A stretch of DNA of 64,000 bases, taken from positions 5,793,465-5,857,464 of the forward strand of contig NZ_CP104694.1 of the NCBI RefSeq assembly GCF_025398735.1. The letters are read 5' to 3'. Of this stretch, positions 55,078 to 64,000 are shown piece by piece. The notes beneath the pieces are model-generated. The model was given only the letters and a program-made list of their open reading frames with translations, did no database searches and was not told where the DNA came from. Position numbers and translations under genes: made by a program. The DNA is from Tahibacter amnicola. GTDB lineage: Bacteria; Pseudomonadota; Gammaproteobacteria; Xanthomonadales; Rhodanobacteraceae. The number at the start of each line of letters is the position of its first letter. Positions within the stretch are counted from its first letter, which is position 1.

Positions 55078-56580
55078 ATGCAGGCTGCCCTTTGGCATAT
55101 CTCGTTCGGCCTTTTCGGTCTTTTCGTCCTCGTGATGATCGCCTTCGCGTTTTCCAACAACCGCCGCCAGGTGGACTGGAAACTGGTCATCACCGGCATC
55201 TCGCTACAAATCCTGTTTGCCGCTTTCGTCCTCAAGTCCAGCGTCGGTGCCACGATCTTCAAGAGCCTGGGCGATGGCTTCGTGAAGCTGCTGGAGTTCA
55301 ACAAGGTGGGCTCCGAATTCATCTTCGGCAAGCTGCTGGACATCGGTTCCTTCGGCTTCATCTTCGCCTTCCAGGTACTGCCCACCATCATCTTCTTCGC
55401 TGCACTGATGGGCGTGCTGTACCACCTGGGCGTGATGCAGATGGTGGTAAAGGCCATGTCCTGGGCGATCACCAAGGTGATGAATGTTTCCGGCGCCGAG
55501 ACCACCTCCGTCTGCGCGAGCGTGTTTATCGGCCAGACCGAAGCGCCCCTGACGATCAAGCCCTACCTGGAGAAAATGACCGAGTCGGAACTGATGACGG
55601 TCATGATCGGCGGCATGGCGCACATCGCCGGCGGTGTCCTGGCGGCCTACGTGGGCCTGCTGGGCGGCGGCGACCCGGTGGAATCCTCTAAGTATGCGCA
55701 ACACCTGCTGGCCGCCAGCATCATGGCGGCGCCGGCGACCCTGGTACTGGCCAAGATCCTCATCCCCGAATCCGGCGAACCGCTCACCCGCGGCACGGTC
55801 CGCCTGGAAGTGGAACGCCACAGCGCGAACGTGGTGGATGCCGCCGCCTCCGGCGCCGGCGACGGCCTGCGGCTGGCACTCAACGTCGGCGCGATGCTGC
55901 TGGCCTTCGTCTCCCTGATCGCGGTGCTCAACGCGCCGCTGCAGTGGCTGGGCACGCTCACCTGGCACGACTCGGCGCGCCTGCCGCTGATTCTGGCCGC
56001 GGGCCTTTTCGCCCTGCTCGCCGCCGGCCTGATCGGCACGCGGATGGGCTTGGTCAACCAGCCGTTGCTCGGCCGCGCTGCCGGCTCGAAGTCCCTGATC
56101 GCGCTTGTCGTGGTACTGCTGCTCATCGCCCTGGGTGGCGTGCTGATGTTCGACACCCTGCACGGCGGCACGATCAACAGCTGGCTTTCCGCCGGCAAGA
56201 GCGCCGAAGTGAAGCTGAGCCTGCAGACTATCCTGGGCTACGGCCTTGCCCCGATCGCCTGGCTGATCGGCGTGCCCCGCGAAGACGCCGTGCTGGTGGG
56301 CAGCTTCATCGGCCAGAAAGTGGTACTGAATGAATTTGTGGCGTATGTGGACTTGTCCAAGAACATGAGCCTGCTGCAGGAACACAGCCGTGTGATCGCG
56401 GCCTATGCCCTGTGTGGCTTCGCGAACTTCTCCTCGATCGCCATCCAGATCGGCGGCATCGGCGGCCTGGCTCCCAGCCGGCGCGGCGATCTGGCCCGCC
56501 TGGGCATGCGCGCCGTGCTGGGCGGGTCGCTGGCCACTTTCATGACGGCCACGATCGCCGGCGTGCTGACCCAACTCTGA
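55078..56580 (+). CDS. Concentrative nucleoside transporter (NupC/CNT family)
   Basis: 500 aa from ATG 55078 with GGGGGA upstream. CNT signatures: 'GFIFAFQVLPTIIFFAALMG', 'SVFIGQTEAPLTIKPYL' and 'LCGFANFSSIAIQIGG'. It imports nucleosides with H+ or Na+. It is about 75-100 residues longer than E. coli NupC (400 aa), the extra length lying in the middle around 250-375 with added hydrophobic segments. A ribokinase-family gene follows after five bases. Confidence 0.92.
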   Translation: MQAALWHISFGLFGLFVLVMIAFAFSNNRRQVDWKLVITGISLQILFAAFVLKSSVGATIFKSLGDGFVKLLEFNKVGSEFIFGKLLDIGSFGFIFAFQVLPTIIFFAALMGVLYHLGVMQMVVKAMSWAITKVMNVSGAETTSVCASVFIGQTEAPLTIKPYLEKMTESELMTVMIGGMAHIAGGVLAAYVGLLGGGDPVESSKYAQHLLAASIMAAPATLVLAKILIPESGEPLTRGTVRLEVERHSANVVDAAASGAGDGLRLALNVGAMLLAFVSLIAVLNAPLQWLGTLTWHDSARLPLILAAGLFALLAAGLIGTRMGLVNQPLLGRAAGSKSLIALVVVLLLIALGGVLMFDTLHGGTINSWLSAGKSAEVKLSLQTILGYGLAPIAWLIGVPREDAVLVGSFIGQKVVLNEFVAYVDLSKNMSLLQEHSRVIAAYALCGFANFSSIAIQIGGIGGLAPSRRGDLARLGMRAVLGGSLATFMTATIAGVLTQL

Positions 56581-56585
56581 TCGCC

Positions 56586-57599
56586 ATGGGAACGGATCGA
56601 AACGAGGCTTCGGACGCCGCCGTGCAATCGGGCGGCGTCGTGGTCGTGGGTTCCTACGTGCAGGACCACGCCTGGCAGGTCGAGCAGTTTCCGCGCCCTG
56701 GTGAAACCTGCCGGGCGCGCGGTTTTGCGACCGGACCCGGCGGCAAGGGCTTCAACCAGGCCGTGGCCTGCGTGCGCCAGGGCGTGCCCACCGCGTTCAT
56801 CGGCGCCATCGGCCAGGACGCGCTGGGCGATGTCGCGCAGGGCTTTGCGACGGCGGAAAACCTGCCATGCCGGTGGCTGCGCCTGGCAGACATGCCGACC
56901 GCCGCCTCCAGCATCCTGGTGGACGCCAGCGGCCAGAATCAGATCGCGGTCAATCTTTCCGCCAACGAACGCCTGAATCCGGATTTCATCGCCGCCCAGG
57001 CCGACTGGTTCGACGCAGCGCGCGTCGTGCTGTGCCAGATGGAGAACAACCTGGAGGCGATCGCCGCCAGCTTCCGCCTGGCAAGCCAACGCCCCTGCCT
57101 GCGTATCCTCAATCCCGCTCCGGTACACGCCGGACTGGACCGGTCGCTGCTGGCCCTGGTGGATATCCTCACGCCGAACGAAACCGAGTTCAGCCTGGTC
57201 CACCAGCGGCTGGGCACGGCAGCGGTGGATCCGCAGGCACTCGCCGACATGGATGACGCGACACTTCACGCCCTGGCGCGCAAGCTGGACGTGCCGACGG
57301 TCATCATCACGCTCGGCCGCCACGGCTGCTTCGTCTCGCACGCCGAAGGCGCGCCCCTCGCGGATGCGCCCTGCTACCGCCTGGCGCCCGAAGCGGTCCA
57401 GACCGTCGATACGACCGGTGCGGGCGATGCGTTCTCCGGCGCGCTCGCGGCGGCGCTGGTGCTGCTGCGCGATCAGCCGTTCCGCAACGTCGTCAGGCAC
57501 GCCAACCGGGTGGCTGCACTGAGCACGGAGAAGATGGGCACGGCGCCCGCGATGCCGAGGCTCGACGAGGTTATCGCGCGGTTCGGTCGCAGCTTCTGA
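56586..57599 (+). CDS. rbsK: Ribokinase (PfkB family)
   Basis: 337 aa from ATG 56586. PfkB motifs: 'GFATGPGGKGFNQAVACVRQ' near the N-terminus, 'NPAPVHAGLD' and 'ILTPNETEF', and the C-terminal signature 'VDTTGAGDAFSGALAAAL' with catalytic Asp. The GGKG(F/A)NQA and NPAP motifs are typical of ribokinase. Cotranscribed with the nucleoside transporter, it probably phosphorylates ribose released from imported nucleosides. A nucleoside-specific kinase is an alternative. Confidence 0.85.
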   Translation: MGTDRNEASDAAVQSGGVVVVGSYVQDHAWQVEQFPRPGETCRARGFATGPGGKGFNQAVACVRQGVPTAFIGAIGQDALGDVAQGFATAENLPCRWLRLADMPTAASSILVDASGQNQIAVNLSANERLNPDFIAAQADWFDAARVVLCQMENNLEAIAASFRLASQRPCLRILNPAPVHAGLDRSLLALVDILTPNETEFSLVHQRLGTAAVDPQALADMDDATLHALARKLDVPTVIITLGRHGCFVSHAEGAPLADAPCYRLAPEAVQTVDTTGAGDAFSGALAAALVLLRDQPFRNVVRHANRVAALSTEKMGTAPAMPRLDEVIARFGRSF

Positions 57600-57605
57600 C
57601 GGAAG

Positions 57606-57629
57606 CTATTCGAAGCCGTCGCGAAACAC
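57606..57629 (-). other. C-terminal tail V-F-R-D-G-F-E
   Basis: Last seven codons of the interrupted secreted protein. The same form is at 12570-12593 and 28179-28202. Confidence 0.5.
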
Positions 57630-59848
57630 GTTGTCGCCGACATGCAGGTAGACCGGAATCGGGGTCAGGCCCCGGCCGGCATCGCTCGTGCGCAGGCAGA
57701 GCGTCGCCGCATGACCGCCGTCGGCCAGCCCCGCGCTATCGACCTGCACGGTCACGCTGTCGCTGTCACCGGGCCCGACGACGCCAGCGGTCGCACTGAT
57801 CGATAACCAGGGCACGTCGATATCCTGCGTGCAGACACCCGCGCGGGCGATGGCAAACGCGTCGTACTGGCCGCTCGTCCCGATGCGACCGATCGTCGTG
57901 GCGTGGCCTGTCCCCAGATCCACGCGGCGCAGCGTGCCGTCGCCATTACCGGCGTGCGATGCCATGTAGAGCACATTGTCCCGCTCGTCGAAATCCAGGT
58001 CCTGCGCGAAGTTGGCGTCAAAGCCCAGTGGCCCGATTACGGTGGCGAAACCCGAACGCTTGTCGATGCGGATCAGCGAGTCGTTGTCGATATCCACGCC
58101 ATACAGGTCGCCCGTCGCGCTGGCCGCGATATCGATCACCAACGTCGCCGGCGAAACGATCCCGATGACGCTGGCTGCGCCAGTCGCCGGATCGATTGTC
58201 GCGAGCGTCGTGGTCTCGCCGCTTTCATCAATCAGCGTTACATAGACCCTTCCGCTCACGGCATCGGCCGCCATTCCCGTCCATAGGGCCGTTCCCGGTG
58301 GGCGCGTGAGCGCGGCGACAAGGGATTCGGCACCCGTCGTCGTATCCAGCGTCATCAGCTGGCTGGTCGCGTTGTCGATGACATGCAGGCGGGAAAAGTC
58401 GCCGCCGAAAAAGTCACCCGCGTAAATGTCGCGCGCCTGGGGTGCAATCGTGGTTGTCAACGCGGGCGTGGCCAGGTCGAACGACACGAGATTGCGGCTG
58501 CGCAGATTGACAGCGTAGGCGATGATCGGGTCGGCGCTCCGCGCCATCGGCACTGCAGTGGATGGCGCCTCTCTTTTTCCGGCACGTCGCGTACCGCCCT
58601 GGCCAGGACCGGCGACCGATGGCCCGGCGGCGTGACGGGAGTGGCCGCCGACACCGTTTCCGACAGATTCCACGAGAAGCTGGCATCGCCGACGTTGCCG
58701 ATCGTCAGGGTCTTCTGCGCCGCTTGCCCTGGCAGCAGGCCGAAATCCACGCGTTGCGCGTTGAGCGTCATCTTTGGCGACTGCGCCACCACGGCCGCGG
58801 CGTCGGTGGATACGGCCTGATCGGGCGTGATCGGCGTGAAGCGGATGGCCAGGCCACTGCCGACCACGGGCTGATTGAACGCAAAGGGTACGGCGACCGG
58901 TCCGAAACTCAGTCCCACCGTCGCCGAGGCGCCGTTGTTCCAGGCGGCATTGCCGAAATCCACATCGGCGTACTGGAACACGATGCTGCCGTCCTCCTCG
59001 GACAGGATCACCTGGAAGGTCACGCCATTGGGCGAGGCCGGCGGCGGATCCTCGAAATGCGGACGCTGGTGCCACTGGATGATGGCCTTGCGCTGCGGCG
59101 CCGCGCCACGCACTTCGTAGTAGACATTGCCCGCCTGGTCAGACAGGTCATCCCAGAAGGGCAGCAGCGCATTGCCGATGGCGGGTGCCGGCAAGGCGAG
59201 GTTTTCGTAGTCGGCGTCGCCCTGGGTCACGCCGAACAGCACCGCGCCATTGTTGGCCACGCGCAGCTGGTCGGAGACCACGCCGTTGAAGGAAAACAGG
59301 AACGGCAGCGCGACGTTGAACTCGGCATCGTCGAACAGCGACAAAGGGGTTCCAGTCGCCGCGATGTCGACGAACGCGTAGGCCGGGCCTCCCGGCTGCG
59401 CGCTCGTGGCGACGGCATAGGGCAGGCTGGCGCGCGAGGACCAGGTGGCCGGGTTGACGACGGCGCTGAAGATCACGCGGCGCGCCGTCGCCCGCGTACT
59501 TTCACCAGGCGCCAGCTCCAGTGTCTGGTTGACCAGAACCGGGCCGAAACTGTCGGAAAGGTCGTGGTAACGCAGCAACTGGCTGCCGGTATTGGTGACC
59601 GTGTAGCAGAACTGCACCTGCGTGCCGGCTTCGACGGCGATCGCGCTGGCCGTCGCGCAAACCGCCGGGTCGAGCACGGTACCGACCGTGGTGTCGAGCT
59701 GGATCTGCGCCGCACCCACTGCGAGGCCGGGCAGCAGGAGCATCAGGGCAGATGCGCGGCGGGCCGCAAATACGGATGTGGCGGAACTGTGGACCACGTT
59801 GCACACCTTGCAGGGCAGGATCGGGCGCAGCCCCCCGAAGGAGGCCAC
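57606..59848 (-). pseudogene. Large secreted protein with C-terminal F-R-D-G-F-E tail, interrupted by a frameshift
   Basis: Two adjacent minus-strand frames appear to be one gene. The first (from 59848) has a signal peptide ('LMLLLPGLAVGAAQ') and beta-sandwich domains ('VQFCYTVTNTGSQLLRYHDL') and runs to about 'TPVTPPGHRSPVLA'. The second begins to make sense near 'SADPIIAYAVNLRSRNLVSF' and continues with a repeated beta-propeller-like region to the end VFRDGFE. The frames differ by one missing base around 58530-58640; GGAAAAAG near 58575 is a candidate. The second part has no start or signal peptide of its own. Expected intact length is about 745 aa. Confidence 0.7.
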
Positions 59849-59909
59849 GCCGCAGCGTAGCGGCGCCCGCAGGCATGATCAACGCGCAGGGCGGCGCCCC
59901 GGCGCGGTT

Positions 59910-59927
59910 TGTCGACATCTGTTGACA
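59910..59927. promoter_or_regulatory. Direct repeat TGTYGACA upstream of dusB
   Basis: TGTCGACA (59910-59917) and TGTTGACA (59920-59927) repeat with a 10-bp period, one helical turn, 45 bp before the dusB start. TTGACA inside the second copy also looks like a -35 box, but no -10 lies at the right distance. Possibly a regulator site. Confidence 0.35.
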
Positions 59928-59971
59928 GGCCTGCCGGGGCGCCGGACGGAAAGGTCTACTACAATGGCCGG

Positions 59972-60958
59972 ATGCGCATTGGTTCCCATGACATCTCGCC
60001 GCCACTAATCCTGGCCCCTATGGCCGGGGTCACGGACAAACCCTTCCGTCAGCTGTGCAAGCGCATGGGCGCGGGACTGGCCGTTTCCGAGATGACCACG
60101 AGCGACCCGCGCTTGTGGAATACGCGTAAATCGCTGCACCGTATGGACCACGTCGGCGAACCGGCGCCGATCAGCGTGCAGATTGCCGGCTATGACCCGG
60201 CGATGCTCGCCGATGCGGCGCGCTACAACGTCGAGCACGGCGCCCAGATCATCGATATCAACATGGGCTGCCCGGCCAAAAAAGTGTGCAATGTATACGC
60301 CGGCAGTGCGCTGCTGCAGGATGAGCCCCTGGTCGAGCGCATCGTGACGGCCGTCGTCAAGGCAGTCGACGTACCGGTGACGCTGAAGATCCGCACCGGC
60401 TGGAACCGCGCCAACCGCAACGGCGTCACGATTGCGCGGATCGCCGAGAACGCCGGCATTGCAGCCCTGGCCGTACACGGTCGCACCCGCGCCGATCTGT
60501 ACGAGGGTGACGCCGAATACGAAACGATTGCCGCGATCAAGCAGGCCGTACGCATCCCGGTGCTTGCCAATGGTGATATCGATTCCCCCGCCAAGGCGCG
60601 CGAGGTGCTGCGACTCACGGGCGCCGATGGCCTGCTGATCGGCCGCGCGGCGCAGGGCCGACCGTGGATTTTCCGCGAAGTCGCCCATTACCTGCAGACC
60701 GGCCAGATACTCGCCACGCCCCCGCCGGACGAGGTCTGTCGCATCCTCCTGGGCCATCTGGACGCGCTGCACGCCTTCTACGGCGAAGTGCAAGGCGTGC
60801 GCATCGCGCGCAAACACCTGGGCTGGTACGCAAAGGACCGCCCCGAGAACGCTGCGTTCCGGACAGTCGTCAACCGCGCCGAATCGGCTGCGGAACAGAT
60901 CCGGCTCACCCGCGAGTACTTCGCCTCGCTCCAGGCACCGGGCGCGCTGGCCGCGTGA
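59972..60958 (+). CDS. dusB: tRNA-dihydrouridine synthase B
   Basis: 328 aa from ATG 59972. TIM-barrel flavoprotein: 'LILAPMAGVTDKPFRQLCKR', catalytic Cys100 in 'IDINMGCPAKKVCNVYAGSA', 'KIRTGWNRANRN', 'ALAVHGRTR' and 'LIGRAAQGRPWIF', the DusB pattern. It reduces specific uridines of tRNA to dihydrouridine. In many gammaproteobacteria fis follows dusB; here the next gene is a DUF4893 protein instead. Confidence 0.95.
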   Translation: MRIGSHDISPPLILAPMAGVTDKPFRQLCKRMGAGLAVSEMTTSDPRLWNTRKSLHRMDHVGEPAPISVQIAGYDPAMLADAARYNVEHGAQIIDINMGCPAKKVCNVYAGSALLQDEPLVERIVTAVVKAVDVPVTLKIRTGWNRANRNGVTIARIAENAGIAALAVHGRTRADLYEGDAEYETIAAIKQAVRIPVLANGDIDSPAKAREVLRLTGADGLLIGRAAQGRPWIFREVAHYLQTGQILATPPPDEVCRILLGHLDALHAFYGEVQGVRIARKHLGWYAKDRPENAAFRTVVNRAESAAEQIRLTREYFASLQAPGALAA

Positions 60959-61027
60959 ATTCCGTCCTGCTGGCACCGGCGCGGTTCGGGTAAGCTCGCC
61001 GGCAGCCGCCGCAAGGAAGACCTGCCG

Positions 61028-61630
61028 ATGCGCCCGTTCCACCAGATCGTTCTTTCGCTCCTTCTTCCGGTCGTCATGGCACCGGCCCTGGCGCAATCGC
61101 CGGATGCGGCATATCCGGTGAGAGACGAACACCGCGAACGGATTACCCACTGGCGCATCGTGGTCGACCAGGTGAACGCGGACCCGGGTATTCCCAGGTC
61201 CGACGGAGAAGGCAAGGCCGTGGTCGAGGAACTGCTGGCCGCGAAAGCCGAAAAGCCGTCCCGTGCCGATCTCCTCGGCGACTGGCGGGTCCGTTCGATC
61301 CAGGGCACCCGCTACGGCATCTTCACCTACCCGTATTTCAAGGCGCGCATCGCCGAGCGAGACGGCCGCCTGTTTTTCGAAAAGACCAGCGGCTCGCAGC
61401 GCCGCAGCGGCTACCTGCACGCGCCGGAACACGGCGGGCCGGAATGGATCTTCACCGGCGGCGCCAGCGTCAACGACGACCCTCAGGTCAGCTACAGTCT
61501 CGATAGCGGCGCGACGTCGGCCCAGGACAGCGATTCCGTCGGCGTCCTTTGGAAGGTGGACGACCAGCTCATCATGGTGCTGGATGCGCGCGGCGACGAC
61601 TACGAGATCTACCAGCTCAAGCGCCCCTGA
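61028..61630 (+). CDS. Exported DUF4893-like protein
   Basis: 200 aa. Signal peptide about 1-22 ('LSLLLPVVMAPALAQ'). The mature part has 'DEHRERITHWRIVVDQVNAD', 'LLGDWRVRSIQG' and 'RLFFEKTSGSQRRSGYL', which fit DUF4893 as I know it. Periplasmic, function unknown. The ATG has AAGGAAG-type context (GCAAGGAAGACC upstream). Confidence 0.7.
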   Translation: MRPFHQIVLSLLLPVVMAPALAQSPDAAYPVRDEHRERITHWRIVVDQVNADPGIPRSDGEGKAVVEELLAAKAEKPSRADLLGDWRVRSIQGTRYGIFTYPYFKARIAERDGRLFFEKTSGSQRRSGYLHAPEHGGPEWIFTGGASVNDDPQVSYSLDSGATSAQDSDSVGVLWKVDDQLIMVLDARGDDYEIYQLKRP

Positions 61631-61716
61631 AACGGATCGACTGACGCGCAAGCATCGTCACCTCCGGCACAGGGCGCCGCGCTAGTATCGCGCCCTCTTC
61701 CGCTGGGGATGCTTCC

Positions 61717-62679
61717 GTGTCTCGTCGTGTTTCCGCCATCACCCTGGCGCTGTTGCTGCTCGCCGGTTGCCATTCTCCGTCACCCTCGCCGCCCACGCCG
61801 TCGGATGCGCCGGCGTCCAGCGCACAGGCCCCTGCGACGCTGGCGCAGGCGCGCCGCGGGTTTGCGACAGCGCTGACGCAACGCACGTCCGCGCAACGTC
61901 CGGCACCAACGCCGCCGGCCGGAATCTTCACCACAATCCGGTATCCCTCGCCCGCCGGCAACCTGGTCGGCTACCTCACGCCCGATCCCGGCGACGGCCA
62001 GCGCCACCCGGCCATCATCTGGATCACCGGCGGTGACAACAACACGATCGGCGACGTGTGGAGCGAGGCCGCGCCCGACAATGACCAGACCGCCGCCGCC
62101 TACCGGAAGGCCGGAATTGTCATGCTGTTTCCCTCCCAGCGCGGCGGCAATGACCATGCAGGGCCGAAGGAAGGCTTCCTGGGCGAAGTCGACGATGTGA
62201 TCGCTGCGGCCGAATTTCTCGCCGCGCAACCGTGGGTCGATCCGGCACGCATCTACCTGGGCGGCCACAGCACGGGCGGCACGCTGGCCCTGCTGACGGC
62301 AGAGACGACAGACCGTTTTCGCGCCGTTTTCGCCTTCGGTCCGGTGGCGGACATCGTCGAGTACGGCGCGCGCCATGTGCCGGCGGATCTCGGACAGGCT
62401 CGGGAGCGGGCCTTGCGTTCACCGCTGTACTGGCTTGACTCGATTCGCTCGCCCACGTTCGTGATCGAAGGCGAGGAAGGCAATCGCGACGCGCTCGACC
62501 AGATGACGGCGCGCAACCGCAATCTAAACAATCGTTTCCTCCTGGTGAAAGGTACCGACCATTTCGCGACGCTGGCGCCGATCAATGCGCTGATTGCGCA
62601 GAAGATTCTGGCCGACACCGGGGCCCGGTCCACGCTCACGCTCAGCCAGGCGGAAGTTGCCGCGCCGTTCGCCCGATAG
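61717..62679 (+). CDS. Lipoprotein alpha/beta-hydrolase (prolyl oligopeptidase-like family)
   Basis: 320 aa from GTG 61717, with GGGGA seven bases upstream. Lipobox 'LALLLLAGC' (Cys18) then a Pro/Ser-rich linker to about residue 65. Hydrolase fold: 'HPAIIWITGGDNNTIGDVW', nucleophile Ser in 'YLGGHSTGGTLALL', Asp region 'SPTFVIEGEEGNRDALDQM' and His in 'LVKGTDHFATLAP'. Probably anchored in the outer membrane facing the periplasm; substrate unknown. Confidence 0.85.
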   Translation: MSRRVSAITLALLLLAGCHSPSPSPPTPSDAPASSAQAPATLAQARRGFATALTQRTSAQRPAPTPPAGIFTTIRYPSPAGNLVGYLTPDPGDGQRHPAIIWITGGDNNTIGDVWSEAAPDNDQTAAAYRKAGIVMLFPSQRGGNDHAGPKEGFLGEVDDVIAAAEFLAAQPWVDPARIYLGGHSTGGTLALLTAETTDRFRAVFAFGPVADIVEYGARHVPADLGQARERALRSPLYWLDSIRSPTFVIEGEEGNRDALDQMTARNRNLNNRFLLVKGTDHFATLAPINALIAQKILADTGARSTLTLSQAEVAAPFAR

Positions 62680-62928
62680 GCATGGACGGCACCGCTGTCC
62701 GGACATCCCCCACTTGATTGGCAAAAACGGCCATGAGGCGTCACGGGCTGGCCGCTTGGACGCCCCGATCTGACGTGTCCGATCTCTTCCTGTCCGCTCC
62801 GGCTGACGTCGGGCCGTCGCCGGTGACAAAAACCCGGCACCCCGCCGCGCCGATTCGCGCGCCGTGACACACATACCCCGTGGCATGGAAGCTGCTATGA
62901 CCCCCGTTGAGGTATCAGGGGCCGCGTC

Positions 62929-63165
62929 ATGCAACCACAAACAAAAACACGCCGGATGGGCAAGGTTTTTCTTTCGGGCAGCGGCGACGCGCCGCTCGAC
63001 GGCGAAACCATCGTGGCGATCGTGCGCGAGAAAAACGGCGAGCTCGTTCCGATCATCGCCGAGTTCCATGCCCACGATGCCGTGTTCGTCGCCGTCGACG
63101 AGCACGATGGCCAGCAGTTCAAGTGGCCCGAGGAAGTCTATTCCTGGTCGCTGCCCCGCAGCTGA
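62929..63165 (+). CDS. Small hypothetical protein
   Basis: 78 aa from ATG 62929 (GGGG about nine bases upstream); ATG 62956 is an alternative. No signal or membrane segment; acidic with two beta-strand-like stretches ('ETIVAIVREKNGELVPIIAE', 'DAVFVAVDEHDGQQFKW'). No family recognised. The 249-bp gap before it (62680-62928) holds nothing recognisable. Confidence 0.5.
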   Translation: MQPQTKTRRMGKVFLSGSGDAPLDGETIVAIVREKNGELVPIIAEFHAHDAVFVAVDEHDGQQFKWPEEVYSWSLPRS

Positions 63166-63191
63166 TCAGTTGTCGCACCAACTCGCACGCG

Positions 63192-63746
63192 TCAGCGCGG
63201 CCAACGCGCGATCTCCACATAGGCAGTGTCCTGCGCGAGCTGGCTATCGATGAGAACGAAATGATCGACCGGCCAGGTCACGGGTGCCACTGGCACGGCC
63301 GGCGGATCACCGGGCGGATCGCGCCGGATCGTAAGGTGCGGCACATAGGGCCCGCATTCCACGCGCAGACCGCGCTGGCGCAGAGCAGCGCCCAGGTCGG
63401 TCCATAAGCGATTGAGCGGTTCCGGTGTCTGCGTGACACCTAGCCACCACGGCGCGCGGTGCCTGGAAAACCGCGCCACATGATCGAACGACAACGCGAA
63501 CGGCATCATGGTCACGGCATCGCCTGCGGCCACTGCGTCGCTCAGGGCGCGCTCGCTGCAATCGGCCGCAAAATCGCCGAGGAATTGCAACGTGACATGG
63601 AAGCGCGCCGGCCTCACCCAGCGACCACCACCGGTGCAACGACGACGCAGGTCGTCGACCACCTCGGCCAGCGCGACGCGCACCGGCGGCGTCGGCCACA
63701 ACGCAAAAAACAGTCGACGCGCGGCAGATGACGATGGCCTGGACAT
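63192..63746 (-). CDS. thpR: RNA 2',3'-cyclic phosphodiesterase ThpR (LigT)
   Basis: 184 aa from ATG 63746 (GGAG eight bases upstream). 2H phosphoesterase with both HxT motifs: 'ARFHVTLQFLGDF' and 'YVPHLTIRRD', N-terminal 'RLFFALWPTPPVR', typical of LigT/ThpR. It opens 2',3'-cyclic phosphates on RNA to 2'-phosphate. Single gene. Confidence 0.93.
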   Translation of the reverse strand: MSRPSSSAARRLFFALWPTPPVRVALAEVVDDLRRRCTGGGRWVRPARFHVTLQFLGDFAADCSERALSDAVAAGDAVTMMPFALSFDHVARFSRHRAPWWLGVTQTPEPLNRLWTDLGAALRQRGLRVECGPYVPHLTIRRDPPGDPPAVPVAPVTWPVDHFVLIDSQLAQDTAYVEIARWPR

Positions 63747-63948
63747 GATGCGCTCCGGTTGGGCCAATGCATCCTAGGATCACGCTGCCGGAGGCTCAAT
63801 GGTCCACGCCGGTGGCATCGCGACGTGGCGCGCACCCGGCCGCTTCTTCGGTTATGCGACCGGCGTGGCATTTCCACGGTGCAGCCCGCACAGTTCCACC
63901 GCGAGCGCTGTGCTATTGCTACCGCCATCCTGTCGGGGAGCTAACGGC

Positions 63949-64000
63949 ATGCGGGCGCGTCCGCTTTCACTCATCCTGGGATTGGCCCTGGCCCATGCGG
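63949..64000 (+). CDS. Start of an exported protein (3' end outside window)
   Basis: ATG 63949 follows GGGGAG at 63935-63940 with eight bases spacing. The 17 visible residues (MRARPLSLILGLALAHA) form a signal peptide. The product cannot be identified. Confidence 0.6.
   Translation, partial: MRARPLSLILGLALAHA

Noticed and set aside
58457-59848. Treating the two halves of the large secreted protein as separate genes
   Set aside because: The downstream half has no start region or signal peptide, and the upstream half becomes Arg-rich nonsense after about 58600, so one frameshifted gene explains both better.
59922-59965. TTGACA and TACAAT upstream of dusB as a promoter
   Set aside because: The boxes are 32 bp apart, far from the 16-18 bp needed.

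Overview
This is a 64 kb, GC-rich, gene-dense chromosomal window from a gammaproteobacterium of the Xanthomonadales, most likely Rhodanobacteraceae or a close relative such as Dokdonella or Rudaea (inferred). The evidence is a gspGHIJKLMN run in the order of the Xanthomonas xps cluster, an RNA shaped like the Xanthomonadaceae sX13 RNA, extracellular proteins ending in F-x-[DN]-G-F-[EQ], a large complement of secreted and outer-membrane proteins, and heavy use of ATGA/GTGA gene overlaps. I see no rRNA, tRNA, IS element, prophage or CRISPR array; the window reads as core chromosome.

1-4 kb: the tail of a helical protein, a soluble NarL-type kinase/regulator pair, then an OmpR-type two-component pair. 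4-12.6 kb: an exported isoaspartyl peptidase, the tamA-tamB outer-membrane assembly pair (minus strand), a small DMT membrane protein and a secreted beta-helix protein. 12.8-17.2 kb: a secreted S8 peptidase with Glu at the usual Asp position, a DUF962 membrane protein, a damaged small gene and the sX13-like RNA with a strong terminator. 17.2-26 kb (minus): type II secretion genes gspG-N followed by an IMPase-family phosphatase, nudE, cysQ and mazG. 26-32 kb (plus): bioA, two coupled secreted proteins, and a Fur-controlled haem receptor with a DUF6607 lipoprotein. 32-38.3 kb (minus): a MacB-like export system with an NtrC-type regulator. 38.5-41 kb: ECF sigma factor, anti-sigma-like membrane protein and double-PDZ protein. 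41-42 kb: hemP with a Fur promoter of the same layout as the haem receptor promoter, plus an esterase. 43-44.3 kb: DUF4142 and EF-hand exported proteins.

44.4-52.4 kb (minus) is a complete bacterial alpha-2-macroglobulin operon in E. coli order (yfaA-yfaT-yfaS-yfaQ-yfaP), but yfaA carries a one-base frameshift in a G run and yfaQ is very short. 52.4-53.4 kb: a yybP-ykoY manganese riboswitch in front of an mneA-type Mn exporter. 53.4-64 kb: a diguanylate cyclase, a nucleoside transporter with a ribokinase, a frameshifted secreted protein, dusB, a DUF4893 protein, a lipoprotein hydrolase, a small unknown protein, thpR and the start of another exported protein.

Functional threads: export across the envelope (T2SS, TamAB, MacB-like pump), extracytoplasmic proteins, and metal/haem homeostasis (two matching Fur promoters, one Mn riboswitch). 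Three genes appear to need indels to read through, two of them at short homopolymers, so assembly error must be excluded before they are called pseudogenes.
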